Assembly (NCBI RefSeq): GCF_014841105.1 | Contig: NZ_JACYWE010000004.1 | Coordinates: forward strand, 1-64,000 | Length of the DNA stretch: 64,000 bases | Direction of reading: 5' to 3' | Source: Lolliginicoccus lacisalsi | GTDB taxonomy: Bacteria; Actinomycetota; Actinomycetes; Mycobacteriales; Mycobacteriaceae | Part shown: piece by piece, positions 40,603 through 50,297 of the stretch | Numbering within the stretch: position 1 is the stretch's first letter | How the letters are laid out: the number at the start of each line of letters is the position of its first letter | The notes under the pieces: generated by a model | Seen by the model: the letters and a program-made list of their open reading frames with translations, nothing else | The model's database searches: none | Told to the model about the DNA's origin: nothing | Made by a program: the position numbers and the translations under genes

Positions 40603-41946
40603 ATGAGTCGACTATTCGGAACCGACGGAGTGCGGGGGCTCGCCAACGCTGATCTCACCGTGGAGCTCGCCGTATCAGTGGCCAGCGCCGCCGCCGGAAT
40701 CCTCGCGCGCGGCGCGGAAGCCACCTCCGGCGCGCGGTCGATCGCCATCGTGGGACGCGATCCCCGCGCCAGCGGCGAGATGCTCGAGGCTGCCGTCACC
40801 GCGGGACTCACCGCAGCGGGCGTGGATGTGGTGCGCGTCGGTGTGCTGCCCACCCCTGCGGTGGCCTACTTGACCGCGGAATACGATGCCGCGCTGGGCA
40901 TCATGATCTCTGCCTCGCACAATCCCATGCCGGACAACGGCATCAAGCTCTTCGGGCCCGGCGGGCACAAGCTGCCTGACGATATCGAGGACCAGATCGA
41001 GACCGCCATGGCCGAGGGCACGATCGAGCGGCCCACCGGCGGGCTTATTGGTCGCGTCACCGATGCGCCCGACGCGGAGGATCGCTACATCGCGCATCTC
41101 GCCACCACGATCTCCACGCGCCTCGAGGGCATCACGGTCGTGGTCGATTGCGCGCACGGCGCCGCGTCGAGCACCGCGCCCGCCGCGTACGCCGCCGCCG
41201 GTGCCACCGTTATCGCGATCAACAACGAGCCCACCGGGCTGAACATCAACGACGGCTGCGGCTCCACCCACTTGACGATGCTCCAGGACGCCGTCGTGCA
41301 GCACCAGGCCGATATCGGGCTCGCCCACGACGGGGACGCTGACCGCTGCCTGGCCGTGGATGGCCACGGCCACATCGTCGATGGCGATGCAATCATGGCA
41401 GTGCTCGCCATGGCGATGCGCGACGCGGGCGAGCTCAAGGAGGACACCCTCGTTGCGACGGTGATGAGCAATCTCGGTCTGCACATCGCCATGCAGGGCG
41501 AGGGCATCACCGTTCGCACCACGGCCGTGGGTGACCGCTACGTGCTCGAGGAGCTCAAGTCCGGTGACTACAGCCTCGGCGGCGAGCAATCCGGCCACAT
41601 CGTTATGCCTGGCCACGGCACCACGGGCGATGGCCTCCTCACCGGCCTGCGCCTGATGGCCCGCATAGCCGAGACGGGCAAGCCCCTCAGCGAGCTCGCC
41701 GGGGTCATGGAGATCCTTCCGCAGGTCCTGATCAACGTGCGCGTCCGCGACAAGAACGCCGCAACGCGCGACATCCTCGTCCAGGCCGCTGTGGCAGACG
41801 CCGAGCAGGACCTCGGTGAGCGCGGGAGGGTCCTGCTGCGCCCCTCGGGCACCGAGCAACTCGTTCGCGTCATGGTGGAATCGACCACGGCAGAGCACGC
41901 GCAGCGCGTCGCGGAGCAGCTCGCGGAGGTTGTTTCCAGCGTGTAG
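40603..41946 (+). CDS. glmM: Phosphoglucosamine mutase
   Basis: It converts glucosamine-6-phosphate to glucosamine-1-phosphate for UDP-GlcNAc, feeding peptidoglycan. The 447-residue product has [17 protein letters not shown] at the start, the phosphoserine loop [15 protein letters not shown] (Ser105), the metal loop [11 protein letters not shown], the sugar loop GGEQSGHIV and the phosphate loop [15 protein letters not shown] 40603 fits the family; GTG 40591 is 4 codons upstream. It lies close to glmS, which supplies its substrate. Confidence 0.97.
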   Translation: MSRLFGTDGVRGLANADLTVELAVSVASAAAGILARGAEATSGARSIAIVGRDPRASGEMLEAAVTAGLTAAGVDVVRVGVLPTPAVAYLTAEYDAALGIMISASHNPMPDNGIKLFGPGGHKLPDDIEDQIETAMAEGTIERPTGGLIGRVTDAPDAEDRYIAHLATTISTRLEGITVVVDCAHGAASSTAPAAYAAAGATVIAINNEPTGLNINDGCGSTHLTMLQDAVVQHQADIGLAHDGDADRCLAVDGHGHIVDGDAIMAVLAMAMRDAGELKEDTLVATVMSNLGLHIAMQGEGITVRTTAVGDRYVLEELKSGDYSLGGEQSGHIVMPGHGTTGDGLLTGLRLMARIAETGKPLSELAGVMEILPQVLINVRVRDKNAATRDILVQAAVADAEQDLGERGRVLLRPSGTEQLVRVMVESTTAEHAQRVAEQLAEVVSSV

Positions 41947-41961
41947 GCCTGGGGGCGCGCT

Positions 41962-42003
41962 CGCGCCGGGCCTGGGCTGGCCCGCGCCGGGCCTGGGCTG
42001 GCC
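41962..42003. repeat. Two tandem 21-base GC-rich repeats
   Basis: 41962-41982 and 41983-42003 are identical (unit starts CGCGCCGGGCC). Related GCCGGGCC-rich fragments continue to about 42080, including two copies of a GCCGCACGTT segment. Confidence 0.85.
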
Positions 42004-42089
42004 GCACGTTCGCGCCGGGCCCGGGCCTTGCCTGGCCGCACGTTAGCGCCGCGCCGGGCCTTGCTCGCGCCGGGCCCGGGCCTTGCCGC

Positions 42090-42137
42090 AAACGCGATAG
42101 AAACCCCGGAAATTCCAGGTCGGTTTCTATCGCGTTT
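42090..42137. repeat. Perfect 16-base inverted repeat with nested palindrome
   Basis: 42090-42105 and 42122-42137 are exact reverse complements. The 16-base spacer contains the smaller palindrome GGAAATTCC. It is AT-richer than its surroundings. It might be a terminator for glmM, a protein-binding site or a small mobile repeat. Confidence 0.85.
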
Positions 42138-42160
42138 GACGTCTTCCGGTGCTTTTGCCA

Positions 42161-42262
42161 CCCGCCGCCGTCGGCCAGCCGCACCCGCCGCCGTCGGCCA
42201 GCCGCACCCGCCGCCGTCGGCCAGCCGCACCCGCCGCCGTCAGCCAGCCGCACCCGCCGCCC
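42161..42262. repeat. 23-base tandem repeat, about 4.4 copies
   Basis: Units start at 42161, 42184, 42207 and 42230, with a partial fifth at 42253. Units 1-3 are identical; unit 4 has one G-to-A change. The unit is Cys/Gly-codon-like GC-rich sequence beginning CCCGCCGCCGTC. There are no spacers, so it is not a CRISPR array. Confidence 0.9.
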
Positions 42263-42365
42263 AAAGCCAGGGAAAAACTTGGGTGGCAGGGGAACCTCGC
42301 GTGCATTCGCTGCGTCCTACTCACTGGGCCGGTGCTACCGGCCTCCATGAGTCAAGGAGCAGCAG

Positions 42366-42665
42366 ATGCAGCAACCAGGCATGATCGATGGGCTGGGCAA
42401 CGATGCCCCGTTGCGCGGGCACATCGCAAGCACGGCACGGCTGGCCTCGGGCGCGGCCGCTCTGGCACGTGGGATCGAGCCACGATGCGCACCGCTCGAC
42501 GAGGCATGGGAATCCTGGACCGAAGCACTCGGAGCCTGGGCGCGACGGCGGGAGATGGCGGTGGCACGCGTGGACGCGGCCGTGTCGCGCATCGAGGAAG
42601 CGGACGCGGACTGGGCGCGCAGCATTCACCGGTGCGCTCCGCAGCTCAACTGGGGCACATCGTGA
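42366..42665 (+). CDS. Small helical protein, Rv3440c position
   Basis: This 99-residue protein is predicted mostly helical, with tryptophans in EAWESWTEALGAWARRREMA and a second helix VDAAVSRIEEADADW. Length and two-helix shape recall WXG100 proteins, but there is no clear WxG turn. It lies between glmM and glmS, where M. tuberculosis has Rv3440c, of similar size. It overlaps the next gene by one base. It may belong to the ESX-4 system, which is inference from synteny. Confidence 0.65.
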   Translation: MQQPGMIDGLGNDAPLRGHIASTARLASGAAALARGIEPRCAPLDEAWESWTEALGAWARRREMAVARVDAAVSRIEEADADWARSIHRCAPQLNWGTS

Positions 42666-43567
42666 TGGACGTGCCCGCGGGCGCAGCGGTCTCCGCGGTC
42701 GCGCTCCGGCAGGCCAACCACATGCCGATCACCGTGCTCTGGGCACTGCTGGGCCTGCTGCGCGAGACCGCGGGGGCTGTATCGGATTCCGGGCTCGTCG
42801 CCAGTATCGACGAGGTCTGGCCAGGGGTGCTCCATGATGCGGACGATCTGGATCTCGCGGCCTGGGCGGCGTGCGCTGTTGTTGCCGGGCGCGTGGCTGG
42901 CATCGGTACCGACGCGGCGGAGGAGGAGAGCAGGGCCGGTAGCTTGCCGGACACCACGGTCGAGGCGCAGGACTGGCTGCTCGCATCTCATCGGGAATCC
43001 GAGGCGATCTCCGACCACGCGCGCAGGGTTGCTGAAGAATTCTCCTCGGCTACGGGGAGCATCAGCGAGGCCTTGGAGCGACTGTTCGGCACCATCGCTG
43101 CGATTGCCGGGGCCTGGCCTGCCGAGATCATGGAGGAGCACGTCCCCGAGGCGATCGCTCGCCTGCTGCAGGGCGAGGCGGTCGAGCCGACAGGCGGGAT
43201 GCGTGAGCACCTGTTGTCGCGGGGTGCTGAGGTGGTGGAGCAACTGCGTCATGCGCGCCAGCGATTCCACGAGGAGCGCGAGCAAGGCACTCTTGGGATC
43301 AGAGCCACGCTGCTGGACGTGCCCCAAGCGCCGCCGGCACGCCAGACCGAACAACCCCAGACCGAACAACCGCAGACCGAACAACCGCAGCCCGAAAAGC
43401 CCCAGCCCCAAGCGCCGCCGGTGCTGCCTGCGCCTCCTGCGGCGGACTCCGCGCCTCCTTCGGGGGAGCCGCGGCGGACCGCCGATGAGCAGCTAGCCCA
43501 GGATCCCGGCCCGGCGGGGCTGCTCAGCAGGGCTAGCGAGTTCGGTTCGCGACGGCGCGCCCGCTAG
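42665..43567 (+). CDS. Helical protein with Gln/Pro-rich tail, Rv3439c position
   Basis: This 300-residue protein has a helical N-terminal part (to about residue 225) and a low-complexity tail with a repeated TEQPQ motif and Pro/Ala-rich sequence. It matches Rv3439c (alanine- and proline-rich) by position and style. No signal peptide or membrane helix is evident. ATG 42665 shares a base with the previous stop, so the pair is coupled. Its 3' end overlaps the convergent hydrolase by 75 bases. Function unknown. Confidence 0.7.
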   Translation: MDVPAGAAVSAVALRQANHMPITVLWALLGLLRETAGAVSDSGLVASIDEVWPGVLHDADDLDLAAWAACAVVAGRVAGIGTDAAEEESRAGSLPDTTVEAQDWLLASHRESEAISDHARRVAEEFSSATGSISEALERLFGTIAAIAGAWPAEIMEEHVPEAIARLLQGEAVEPTGGMREHLLSRGAEVVEQLRHARQRFHEEREQGTLGIRATLLDVPQAPPARQTEQPQTEQPQTEQPQPEKPQPQAPPVLPAPPAADSAPPSGEPRRTADEQLAQDPGPAGLLSRASEFGSRRRAR

Positions 43568-44425
43568 CTCGGCGGGAGGCAGGGACAGCAACTCGTCGAA
43601 CTCGTCCTCGGGGAGGGCGCGCTGGTAGGGATCGACCACGAGAGTTCGCTTGAACTCGGCTGCGGGGTCGGCGAAGGCCGCGTAGGTCTTGTCCCCGTCC
43701 ACCTGGTGCAGGAGGAAGCCGGTGAGCAGGGCCCGGCTGATCGACTGGGTCTTCTTCTCGCTCTTGCCGAGACCGAACCAGGTGGAGATGCGGTGCCCCT
43801 CGATCAGGCCTGCGGTGGAGGAGTGCTCGATGGTGCGGAGGATCGTGTCGCCCGCGAGGTTCTCGGCGAGGGCGCGGGCGTTGCTCGTCAGGGACTTCAG
43901 CTCGGCAGCGAGGACGAGCGCGGGCATCGTGAGCTGCCGGGCGGCCTTCTCCGCGCTGGGGCTGACCGGGGTGGGGAACAGCGCTGAGACGGCTGCGACC
44001 GGGCGGTCCTTGCGACGCTGTGCCGCGAGCATCGCGGCGCCCGCCCCGAAGCCATGGCCGACGAAGGCGAGCTTGCTGGGCTTGACGCTGAGCCGGCCCG
44101 GGCCGAGGCGCACGTCGGTGGCGATAGCGAGGGCGGTGTCGAGGTCCGCGGCGAAGTTCAGGGCGGAGGGCACCACGCCACGCTCCGTCGATGGAGCGAC
44201 CACGACGAACCCCCACGATGCGAGGTGCTTGAGCGTTGTGAGGTACCGCTCCGGGCTGGTCAGCCAATGGTGCCCGAATGCTATGGCGGGAAGGTTGAAT
44301 CCCTCCTCCGGGGCTAGCACCAGGCCAGGCATGCCCGCGATGGCGAGATCGCCGCGCAGCACGCGGTGCGGTCCGCGGCGCGATAGCTGGGCTACGAGCT
44401 TCTTCGGATTAGGGGCCACGCCCAC
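43493..44425 (-). CDS. Alpha/beta hydrolase, Rv3438-like
   Basis: This 310-residue protein resembles Rv3438. The dienelactone-hydrolase-like core has GHHWLTSPERYLTTLKHLAS and VVVAPSTERG, and a nucleophile-elbow position reads FVGHGFGAGAAM, where Gly occupies the usual Ser site (GHGFG instead of GxSxG). Activity is therefore doubtful. The start is uncertain: GTG 44425 gives VGVAPNPKKLVAQLSRRG, while ATG 44503 or 44509 are farther upstream and look non-coding. It is convergent with the Rv3439c-like gene. Confidence 0.75.
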   Translation of the reverse strand: MGVAPNPKKLVAQLSRRGPHRVLRGDLAIAGMPGLVLAPEEGFNLPAIAFGHHWLTSPERYLTTLKHLASWGFVVVAPSTERGVVPSALNFAADLDTALAIATDVRLGPGRLSVKPSKLAFVGHGFGAGAAMLAAQRRKDRPVAAVSALFPTPVSPSAEKAARQLTMPALVLAAELKSLTSNARALAENLAGDTILRTIEHSSTAGLIEGHRISTWFGLGKSEKKTQSISRALLTGFLLHQVDGDKTYAAFADPAAEFKRTLVVDPYQRALPEDEFDELLSLPPAELAGAPSRTELASPAEQPRRAGILG

Positions 44426-44570
44426 GACGTTAGCGGATGGCCGCGCTGTCGTCGCGCAATCCGATGCCAAACCGCTCGCAGGGGCGCGTGTGGCGCGGGT
44501 CATAGGCATTTTCCTGCGGAAACGCCGGAGGTGCGGAAGTCGCGGTGATTCATCAGTAGGCTGTGTTCCT

Positions 44571-46433
44571 ATGTGTGGGATTGTCGGGTATGTCGGTCAC
44601 CGGCAGGCGCTGGACGTTGTCGTCGAGGCGCTTCGCCGGATGGAGTACCGCGGTTATGATTCGTCGGGCGTCGCTGTCCTGGATGGCAGCGGGGGGCTGG
44701 CGATCGAGAAGCGAGCGGGTCGGCTCGCGAACCTCGAGGCAGCGCTGGACGAGGACGGGCGGGATTCCTTCAAGGGAACCGCAGGCATGGGGCATACCCG
44801 TTGGGCAACGCATGGCCGCCCAACTGATCGCAATGCCCATCCCCATCGGGATGTGGAGCAGCGCATCGCCGTCGTCCACAACGGCATCATCGAGAACTTC
44901 GGGCCGCTGCGCGCCGAGCTCGAGGATGCTGGCGTGGACCTCCTCAGCGATACCGACACCGAGGTCACGGTGCACCTCGTCGCCCGCGCCTATGCCGAGG
45001 GCGACACCGCTGGTGATTTCGAGGCGAGCACGCTGAAGGTGCTGCGCCGACTCGAGGGCGCCTTCACGCTGCTGTTCACCCATGCTGATCATCCGGGCAC
45101 GATCATCGCGGCCCGCCGTTCCACACCGCTGGTGGTGGGCGTGGGCAAGGACGAGATGTTCCTCGGCTCGGATGTCGCCGCGTTCATCGAGCACACGCGG
45201 GAGGCGATCGAGCTCGGGCAGGACAATGTCGTCATCATCACCGCGGACGACTACCGCATCCTTGACTTCGATGGCGAGACCGTGGAGGGGCGCCCGTTCC
45301 ACATCGACTGGGATCTCGCGGCAGCGGAGAAGGGCGGGCATGACTTCTTCATGCTCAAGGAGATCGAGGAGCAGCCGCTCGCGGTCGCCGACACACTGCG
45401 CGGTCACTTCACCAACGGCCGAATCGTGCTCGATGAGCAGCGCCTGACGGATCAGGATCTCCGTGATATCGACAAGGTCTTCGTAGTGGCCTGCGGTTCC
45501 GCCTACCACTCGGGCCTGGTCGCGAAGTACGCCATCGAGCATTGGGCGCGCCTGCCCGTCGAGGTGGAGCTCGCGAGCGAGTTCCGCTACCGGGATCCGG
45601 TGCTTGATCGCTCGACGCTGGTCGTGGCGATCTCGCAGTCCGGCGAGACCGCGGACACGCTCGAAGCGGTGCGGCACGCGCGGGAGCAGAAGGCACGGGT
45701 GCTTGCGGTCTGCAATACCAATGGCTCGCAGATTCCGCGGGAATCCGACGCCGTCCTCTACACCCGGGCCGGGCCAGAGATCGGTGTGGCGTCAACGAAG
45801 GCCTTCCTCGCGCAGGTCGCGGCCAACTACCTGGTTGGCCTCGCTCTCGCGCAGGCGCGCGGCACCAAGTACCCCGATGAGGTGGCGCGCGAGTTCGCCG
45901 AGCTCGCGGCGATGCCGGATCTGATCGAGAAGCTGATCGGCCGCGCCGAGGCGGTGCGCGACCTCGCCCGTGACCTGGCCAGCAAGTCCACGATCCTGTT
46001 CCTCGGCCGCCACGTGGGCTACCCGGTGGCGCTCGAGGGCGCCCTGAAGCTCAAGGAGCTGGCGTACATCCATGCCGAGGGCTTCGCGGCCGGCGAGCTC
46101 AAGCACGGGCCCATCGCGCTGATCGAGGACGAGCTGCCCGTGATCGTGGTGATGCCGTCGCCGAAGGGCCGAGCGGTACTGCACTCGAAGATGCTGTCGA
46201 ACATCCGTGAGATCCAGGCCCGCGGCGCGCGGACCATTGTCATCGCGGAGGAGGGCGACGAGACGGTGAAGCCGTTCGCGGATCACCTCATCGAGATCCC
46301 CGCCTCCCCGACGTTGCTGCAGCCGCTGCTGTCGACGATCCCGCTGCAGATCTTCGCCGCGCAGGTGGCGCAGACGCGTGGCTACGACGTGGACAAGCCC
46401 CGCAACCTCGCCAAGTCCGTCACTGTCGAGTAG
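44571..46433 (+). CDS. glmS: Glutamine-fructose-6-phosphate aminotransferase
   Basis: It makes glucosamine-6-phosphate from fructose-6-phosphate and glutamine, the first step to UDP-GlcNAc. The 620-residue product starts MCGIVGYVGHRQALDVVVEA, so Cys2 becomes the N-terminal nucleophile. Two SIS domains follow (from about residue 290) with ACGSAYHSGLVAKY and SQSGETADTLEAVRHARE, and the C-terminal KPRNLAKSVTVE. The frame is open upstream but only ATG 44571 gives the required Cys. No glmS ribozyme was seen. Confidence 0.98.
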   Translation: MCGIVGYVGHRQALDVVVEALRRMEYRGYDSSGVAVLDGSGGLAIEKRAGRLANLEAALDEDGRDSFKGTAGMGHTRWATHGRPTDRNAHPHRDVEQRIAVVHNGIIENFGPLRAELEDAGVDLLSDTDTEVTVHLVARAYAEGDTAGDFEASTLKVLRRLEGAFTLLFTHADHPGTIIAARRSTPLVVGVGKDEMFLGSDVAAFIEHTREAIELGQDNVVIITADDYRILDFDGETVEGRPFHIDWDLAAAEKGGHDFFMLKEIEEQPLAVADTLRGHFTNGRIVLDEQRLTDQDLRDIDKVFVVACGSAYHSGLVAKYAIEHWARLPVEVELASEFRYRDPVLDRSTLVVAISQSGETADTLEAVRHAREQKARVLAVCNTNGSQIPRESDAVLYTRAGPEIGVASTKAFLAQVAANYLVGLALAQARGTKYPDEVAREFAELAAMPDLIEKLIGRAEAVRDLARDLASKSTILFLGRHVGYPVALEGALKLKELAYIHAEGFAAGELKHGPIALIEDELPVIVVMPSPKGRAVLHSKMLSNIREIQARGARTIVIAEEGDETVKPFADHLIEIPASPTLLQPLLSTIPLQIFAAQVAQTRGYDVDKPRNLAKSVTVE

Positions 46434-46439
46434 CTGCTC

Positions 46440-47885
46440 GTGCCGCTCGGTTACTACACGGTCGCCGAGATCCGCGTCGCGGAGTCGGCATTGTTCGCGC
46501 GCGTCGCGGACGGGGTCCCCATGCGGCGTGCCGCGTGGGGGCTCGCTGCGGTAGTGGCGCGTGAACTTCGTGCGCGTACCGGTGCGATCACGGGCCGCCG
46601 GGTTGGCCTGCTCGTGGGCAGTGGCGACAATGGCGGTGATGCCTTGTGGGCGGGGGCTTTCCTGCGGAGGCGCGGCGTGGCCGTGGATGCGGTTCTGCTC
46701 TCGCCGGACCGCGCGCACCCGGCTGGTCTCGCGGCGCTGCGCGCGGCGGGTGGCCGGATCGTGCCGAGGCTCGGGGAGCCCGATCTGGTGCTCGACGGCA
46801 TCGTCGGCATCTCCGGGCACGGGCCCCTTCGCCCCGCCGCGGCCGAGCATGTGGCGGGAATCGGCGCGCCGATCATCGCGGTGGACCTGCCTAGCGGCGT
46901 GGACCCCGGCAGCGGTGCCGTGCAGGGACCTGCTGTGCGGGCAGCGCTGACCGTGACGTTCGGCGCGCGCAAGCCGGTCCATGCCCTCGCCGGGGAATCG
47001 TGCGGCGACATCGAGGTCGTCGACATCGGGCTGGAGCTGCTCTCTCCGTCGCTGGCCGAGCTCACCGATGCCGAGGTGGCCGCCCGCTGGCCAGTGCCCG
47101 GACCACGCGATCACAAGTACACCCTCGGCGTCACCGGGGTGGTTGCCGGATCAGCCCGCTACCGGGGCGCGGCCGTCCTCGCGGCCGGTGGCGCGATCAG
47201 CAGCAAGTCCGGCATGGTCCGTTGCTTCGGCGGGGCCGCGGGCGCCGTCGTGGAACGCTACCCGGAGGCCCTCGTCGCCGATGACCTGCCCGATCCCGGA
47301 TCCGGGAGCTCCCCGCGCGTCGATGGCTGGGTGGCAGGCCCTGGGATGGGCACCAGCGAGCAGGCCCGGTCCTGGCTGGAGGCGGTGCTGCAGCGCGATG
47401 CGCCCACCGTTGTCGATGCCGATGGCCTCACGTTGCTCGCCGCCGATCCCAGCCTCCTTCGAGGCCGGCAAGCCCCGCTCGTGCTGACGCCCCATGACGG
47501 CGAGCTCGCTCGGCTCACCGGGGAGCCGGTGGGGGATGACCGCATCGCCGCGGCGGCCGGGGCATCACGGCGCTACGGGGCAACGGTCCTGCTGAAGGGG
47601 CATGCCACCATCATTGCCTCGCCAGGATCCGCGCCCATGGTGGTGCGCGCGCGCTCGTCCTGGGCAGCCACGCCCGGCACGGGAGACATCCTTGCGGGAA
47701 TGACAGGCGCGCTGCTCTCGGCGGGGCTGCCAGCGCGCGAGGCCGCCGCGATGGCCGCTCACGCGCATGCGCGTGCTGCGCGCATCGCAGCAGGTGGCGG
47801 GCCTGCTGACGGTGGGCCGATCTCGGCGAGCCAGTTGCTCGCCGCGGTGCCGGCCGCGATCCGGGCCCTGCGCTCGACGCAGTGA
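46440..47885 (+). CDS. nnrD: Bifunctional NAD(P)HX epimerase/dehydratase
   Basis: It repairs hydrated NAD(P)H: the N-terminal domain epimerises NAD(P)HX and the C-terminal domain dehydrates it with ADP. The 481-residue product shows GLLVGSGDNGGDALWAGAFL and DLPSGVDPGSG in the epimerase half, and DHKYTLGVTGVVAGSARYRG, LTPHDGELARLTG and GTGDILAGMTGALLSAG in the kinase-like half. GTG 46440 lies 6 bases after glmS. It matches Rv3433c in position. Confidence 0.94.
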   Translation: MPLGYYTVAEIRVAESALFARVADGVPMRRAAWGLAAVVARELRARTGAITGRRVGLLVGSGDNGGDALWAGAFLRRRGVAVDAVLLSPDRAHPAGLAALRAAGGRIVPRLGEPDLVLDGIVGISGHGPLRPAAAEHVAGIGAPIIAVDLPSGVDPGSGAVQGPAVRAALTVTFGARKPVHALAGESCGDIEVVDIGLELLSPSLAELTDAEVAARWPVPGPRDHKYTLGVTGVVAGSARYRGAAVLAAGGAISSKSGMVRCFGGAAGAVVERYPEALVADDLPDPGSGSSPRVDGWVAGPGMGTSEQARSWLEAVLQRDAPTVVDADGLTLLAADPSLLRGRQAPLVLTPHDGELARLTGEPVGDDRIAAAAGASRRYGATVLLKGHATIIASPGSAPMVVRARSSWAATPGTGDILAGMTGALLSAGLPAREAAAMAAHAHARAARIAAGGGPADGGPISASQLLAAVPAAIRALRSTQ

Positions 47886-47971
47886 CGCACCCGCCAGCCG
47901 TCATGGCGCGGTGAGCGGCACGATACGCGGGAGCGGTGACCAGCACGGCGCGAAGTGGCAGGATCAGTGCC

Positions 47972-49126
47972 GTGAGCACTCCACAGTTCGAAGCTGCGGT
48001 CGACCTCGGCGCGATCGCGCACAATACCCAGATCCTGCGTGACTGCGCCGGCCCGGCCGATGTGATGGTCGTGGTCAAGGCGGACGGCTATGGGCACGGC
48101 GCGATACCGGTGGCGCGGGCCGCCCTCGCCGCGGGCGCCACCGAACTGGGAGTGGCTACGGTCACGGAGGCGGTCGCGCTGCGCGGGGCTGGGATCAGCG
48201 CTCCGATCCACTGCTGGCTGCATGCCCCGGATGCTGATTTCGCGCCAGCGCTGGCGCACGGCATCACCATCGGGGTGGCGTCGTCGCGGCATCTTGCCGC
48301 CGTGCTTGCCGCCGCGGATGCCGCGGGCACCCAGGCCAAGGTGGCGGTGAAGGTCGACTCGGGCCTCAACCGCAATGGAGTGTCCCCCGGCGAGTGGCCG
48401 GCGCTGCGTGACCTGCTGGCCAAGGCCGTGGTGGACGAGAGCGCGGCGGTGCAGTCGTTCTTCACGCACCTCGCGCACGCCGATGAGCCCGATCACCCCG
48501 TGATCGACACTCAGGCCGATCGGTTCCGCGCGACCGTGGCTGATGCCCGGGCGAGCGGCATCGATCCGGGCCGCCTGCACGTGGCCAACTCGGCCGCCAC
48601 GATGACCAGGCCCGACTTGCGATTCGACATGGTGCGCCCGGGGATCGCCCTGTACGGGCTGGCGCCGGTGGCCGGCCGGGGCCATATGGGCCTGCGGCCC
48701 GCGATGACCGTCAAGGCGCGGATCGCGCTGGTCAAGGACGTCGCCGCGGGCGAGGGCGTGTCCTACGGCCATGTGTGGACCGCGCCGGGCGATACGACGG
48801 TGGCGTTGATCCCGGCTGGCTATGCCGACGGTATTCCCCGCAACCTGACGGGACGCTTCGAGGTCCTCGTGGGCGGGCGGCGTCGTCCCGCGGTGGGGCG
48901 GGTCTGCATGGACCAGTTCGTGGTCGATCTCGGGCATGGGGAGACGTCGGTCACCGAGGGCGATGAGGTGGTGCTGTTCGGCACGGGCGACGACGGCGCG
49001 CCGATCGCGCAGGACTGGGCCGATGCGCTCGGAACGATTCATTATGAAGTGGTGACTGGAATCAAGGGGCGGGTGGCGCGCACGTATCGCGATCCGGAAG
49101 GCGTGGGTACCGATGGCAGCGCCTGA
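47972..49126 (+). CDS. alr: Alanine racemase
   Basis: It makes D-alanine for peptidoglycan. The 384-residue product has the PLP lysine Lys36 in [16 protein letters not shown] and the catalytic Tyr265 in GVSYGHVW, with [12 protein letters not shown] and [11 protein letters not shown] between. GTG 47972 follows AGGATCAGTGCC; GTG 47936 in the same frame is possible. The order alr-hydrolase-tsaE matches mycobacteria. Confidence 0.96.
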   Translation: MSTPQFEAAVDLGAIAHNTQILRDCAGPADVMVVVKADGYGHGAIPVARAALAAGATELGVATVTEAVALRGAGISAPIHCWLHAPDADFAPALAHGITIGVASSRHLAAVLAAADAAGTQAKVAVKVDSGLNRNGVSPGEWPALRDLLAKAVVDESAAVQSFFTHLAHADEPDHPVIDTQADRFRATVADARASGIDPGRLHVANSAATMTRPDLRFDMVRPGIALYGLAPVAGRGHMGLRPAMTVKARIALVKDVAAGEGVSYGHVWTAPGDTTVALIPAGYADGIPRNLTGRFEVLVGGRRRPAVGRVCMDQFVVDLGHGETSVTEGDEVVLFGTGDDGAPIAQDWADALGTIHYEVVTGIKGRVARTYRDPEGVGTDGSA

Positions 49127-50297
49127 GCGGCAGGAGATCTCGGTGGAGCGGCGTCCGCGCAGGCGGCAGCCCGCGGCATCGCGGAGGCGCGCGGCGGTGA
49201 CGCCTCGGCCGGTTCGTGGCGGGGATGCTCCCGTGGCGGCCGCGAGCGCTCCCGCGGGCCCGGCGCGGCGCTCGCTCGATCAGGACTTCCGGCTGATGCA
49301 GACCGATCGTGCCAGTTTTGTCGTCACCGATGATCAGTTGCTGCTCAACGTGCGCGAGGTCGGCCCGGCCAATGCGCCGTTGACGGTGGTGTTCGCTCAC
49401 GGCTTCTGCCTGCACATGGGTGCCTGGCATTTCCAGCGGGTGGATCTCGAGCGCACGTTTGGCACGCGGGTGCGCATGGTCTTCTACGATCAGCGCGGGC
49501 ATGGGCAGTCGGGCATGCCGTCCTCGGAGTCCTCGACCATCCCGCAGCTCGGACGTGATCTCGCGGCAGTGCTTCGCTCCAAGGCGCCCGAGGGGCCTGT
49601 TGTCCTTGTTGGCCATTCGATGGGCGGCATGACCGTTCTCGCCTTCGCGCGGCAGTTCCCCGAGATCGTCCGCGAGCGCGTCGTCGGGGTGGGGCTCGTC
49701 GCGACAGCGGCGAGCGGACTCTCGGAGGCTGGTGTCGCGAGGATGCTTGACACTCCCGCGGTCAAGGCTGCCCAGCTCGCGGTCAAGGCCGCGCCAGCGA
49801 TGATCCAGCAGAGCCGCGACGCCATCCGGCCCTTGCTGTCGCCGATCCTGAAGGTGACCTCGTATGGCGATCGGCGCGTTCCCCCAGAGGTGGCCCGGTT
49901 CTCCGAGCAGATGACCAATGAGACGAACCTGCTCACGATGGTCAACTTCCTCGTGGCCCTCGAGAAGCATGATGAGGCCCTCGCGCTGCCGATCCTCAAG
50001 CCCGTCCCGGCCGCGGTGGTCTGTGGCGATGGCGATATGGTGACGCCGTTCCGCAACTCGGTGGCGATCGCGGAGGCGCTGCCGCACGCCGAGCTGCTCC
50101 GTGTGCCGAAGGCGGGCCACATGGTGGAGATGGAGCGACCCCAGGTGGTCAGCGAGGCGCTGGAGCGCCTGATCCACCGGTCCCTCGAGCATGCCCGATC
50201 CGAAAGGTCCCTTGCCGGTGTATTCAGAGCAGTTGCCGACCGTTCAGGACACCGAGGCGTTTGGTCGGCGGTTGGCGGATGGGCTCGCCGCCGGTGA
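49113..50297 (+). CDS. Alpha/beta hydrolase
   Basis: This 394-residue enzyme has a basic N-terminal extension (about 50 residues) and a complete triad: Ser in LVGHSMGGM, Asp in CGDGDMVTP and His in [11 protein letters not shown]. The oxyanion strand reads [14 protein letters not shown]. The position between alr and tsaE is conserved in actinobacteria but the substrate is unknown. It overlaps alr by 14 bases. Its 3' end overlaps tsaE by 107 bases; the last 35 residues are Arg/Gly-rich and may be an extra tail. Confidence 0.88.
   Translation: MAAPERQEISVERRPRRRQPAASRRRAAVTPRPVRGGDAPVAAASAPAGPARRSLDQDFRLMQTDRASFVVTDDQLLLNVREVGPANAPLTVVFAHGFCLHMGAWHFQRVDLERTFGTRVRMVFYDQRGHGQSGMPSSESSTIPQLGRDLAAVLRSKAPEGPVVLVGHSMGGMTVLAFARQFPEIVRERVVGVGLVATAASGLSEAGVARMLDTPAVKAAQLAVKAAPAMIQQSRDAIRPLLSPILKVTSYGDRRVPPEVARFSEQMTNETNLLTMVNFLVALEKHDEALALPILKPVPAAVVCGDGDMVTPFRNSVAIAEALPHAELLRVPKAGHMVEMERPQVVSEALERLIHRSLEHARSERSLAGVFRAVADRSGHRGVWSAVGGWARRR

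Larger units (their letters stand above)
41947..42365. other. Repeat-rich non-coding stretch after glmM
   Basis: I see no gene here. It contains tandem 21-base repeats, a 16-base-pair inverted repeat and 23-base tandem repeats, listed separately. In some frames these would code for Arg/Pro/Ala repeats, but the composition and lack of a good start argue against a gene. Confidence 0.7.

Noticed and set aside
42161-42262. CRISPR array
   Set aside because: The units are directly tandem with no spacers and no cas genes are nearby.
43689-44570. Open frame extending 294 codons upstream of glmS
   Set aside because: It is the shadow of the hydrolase on the other strand; glmS needs Met-Cys at 44571.
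44510-44570. glmS ribozyme
   Set aside because: The space is too short and no ribozyme core was seen; it is known from Firmicutes.
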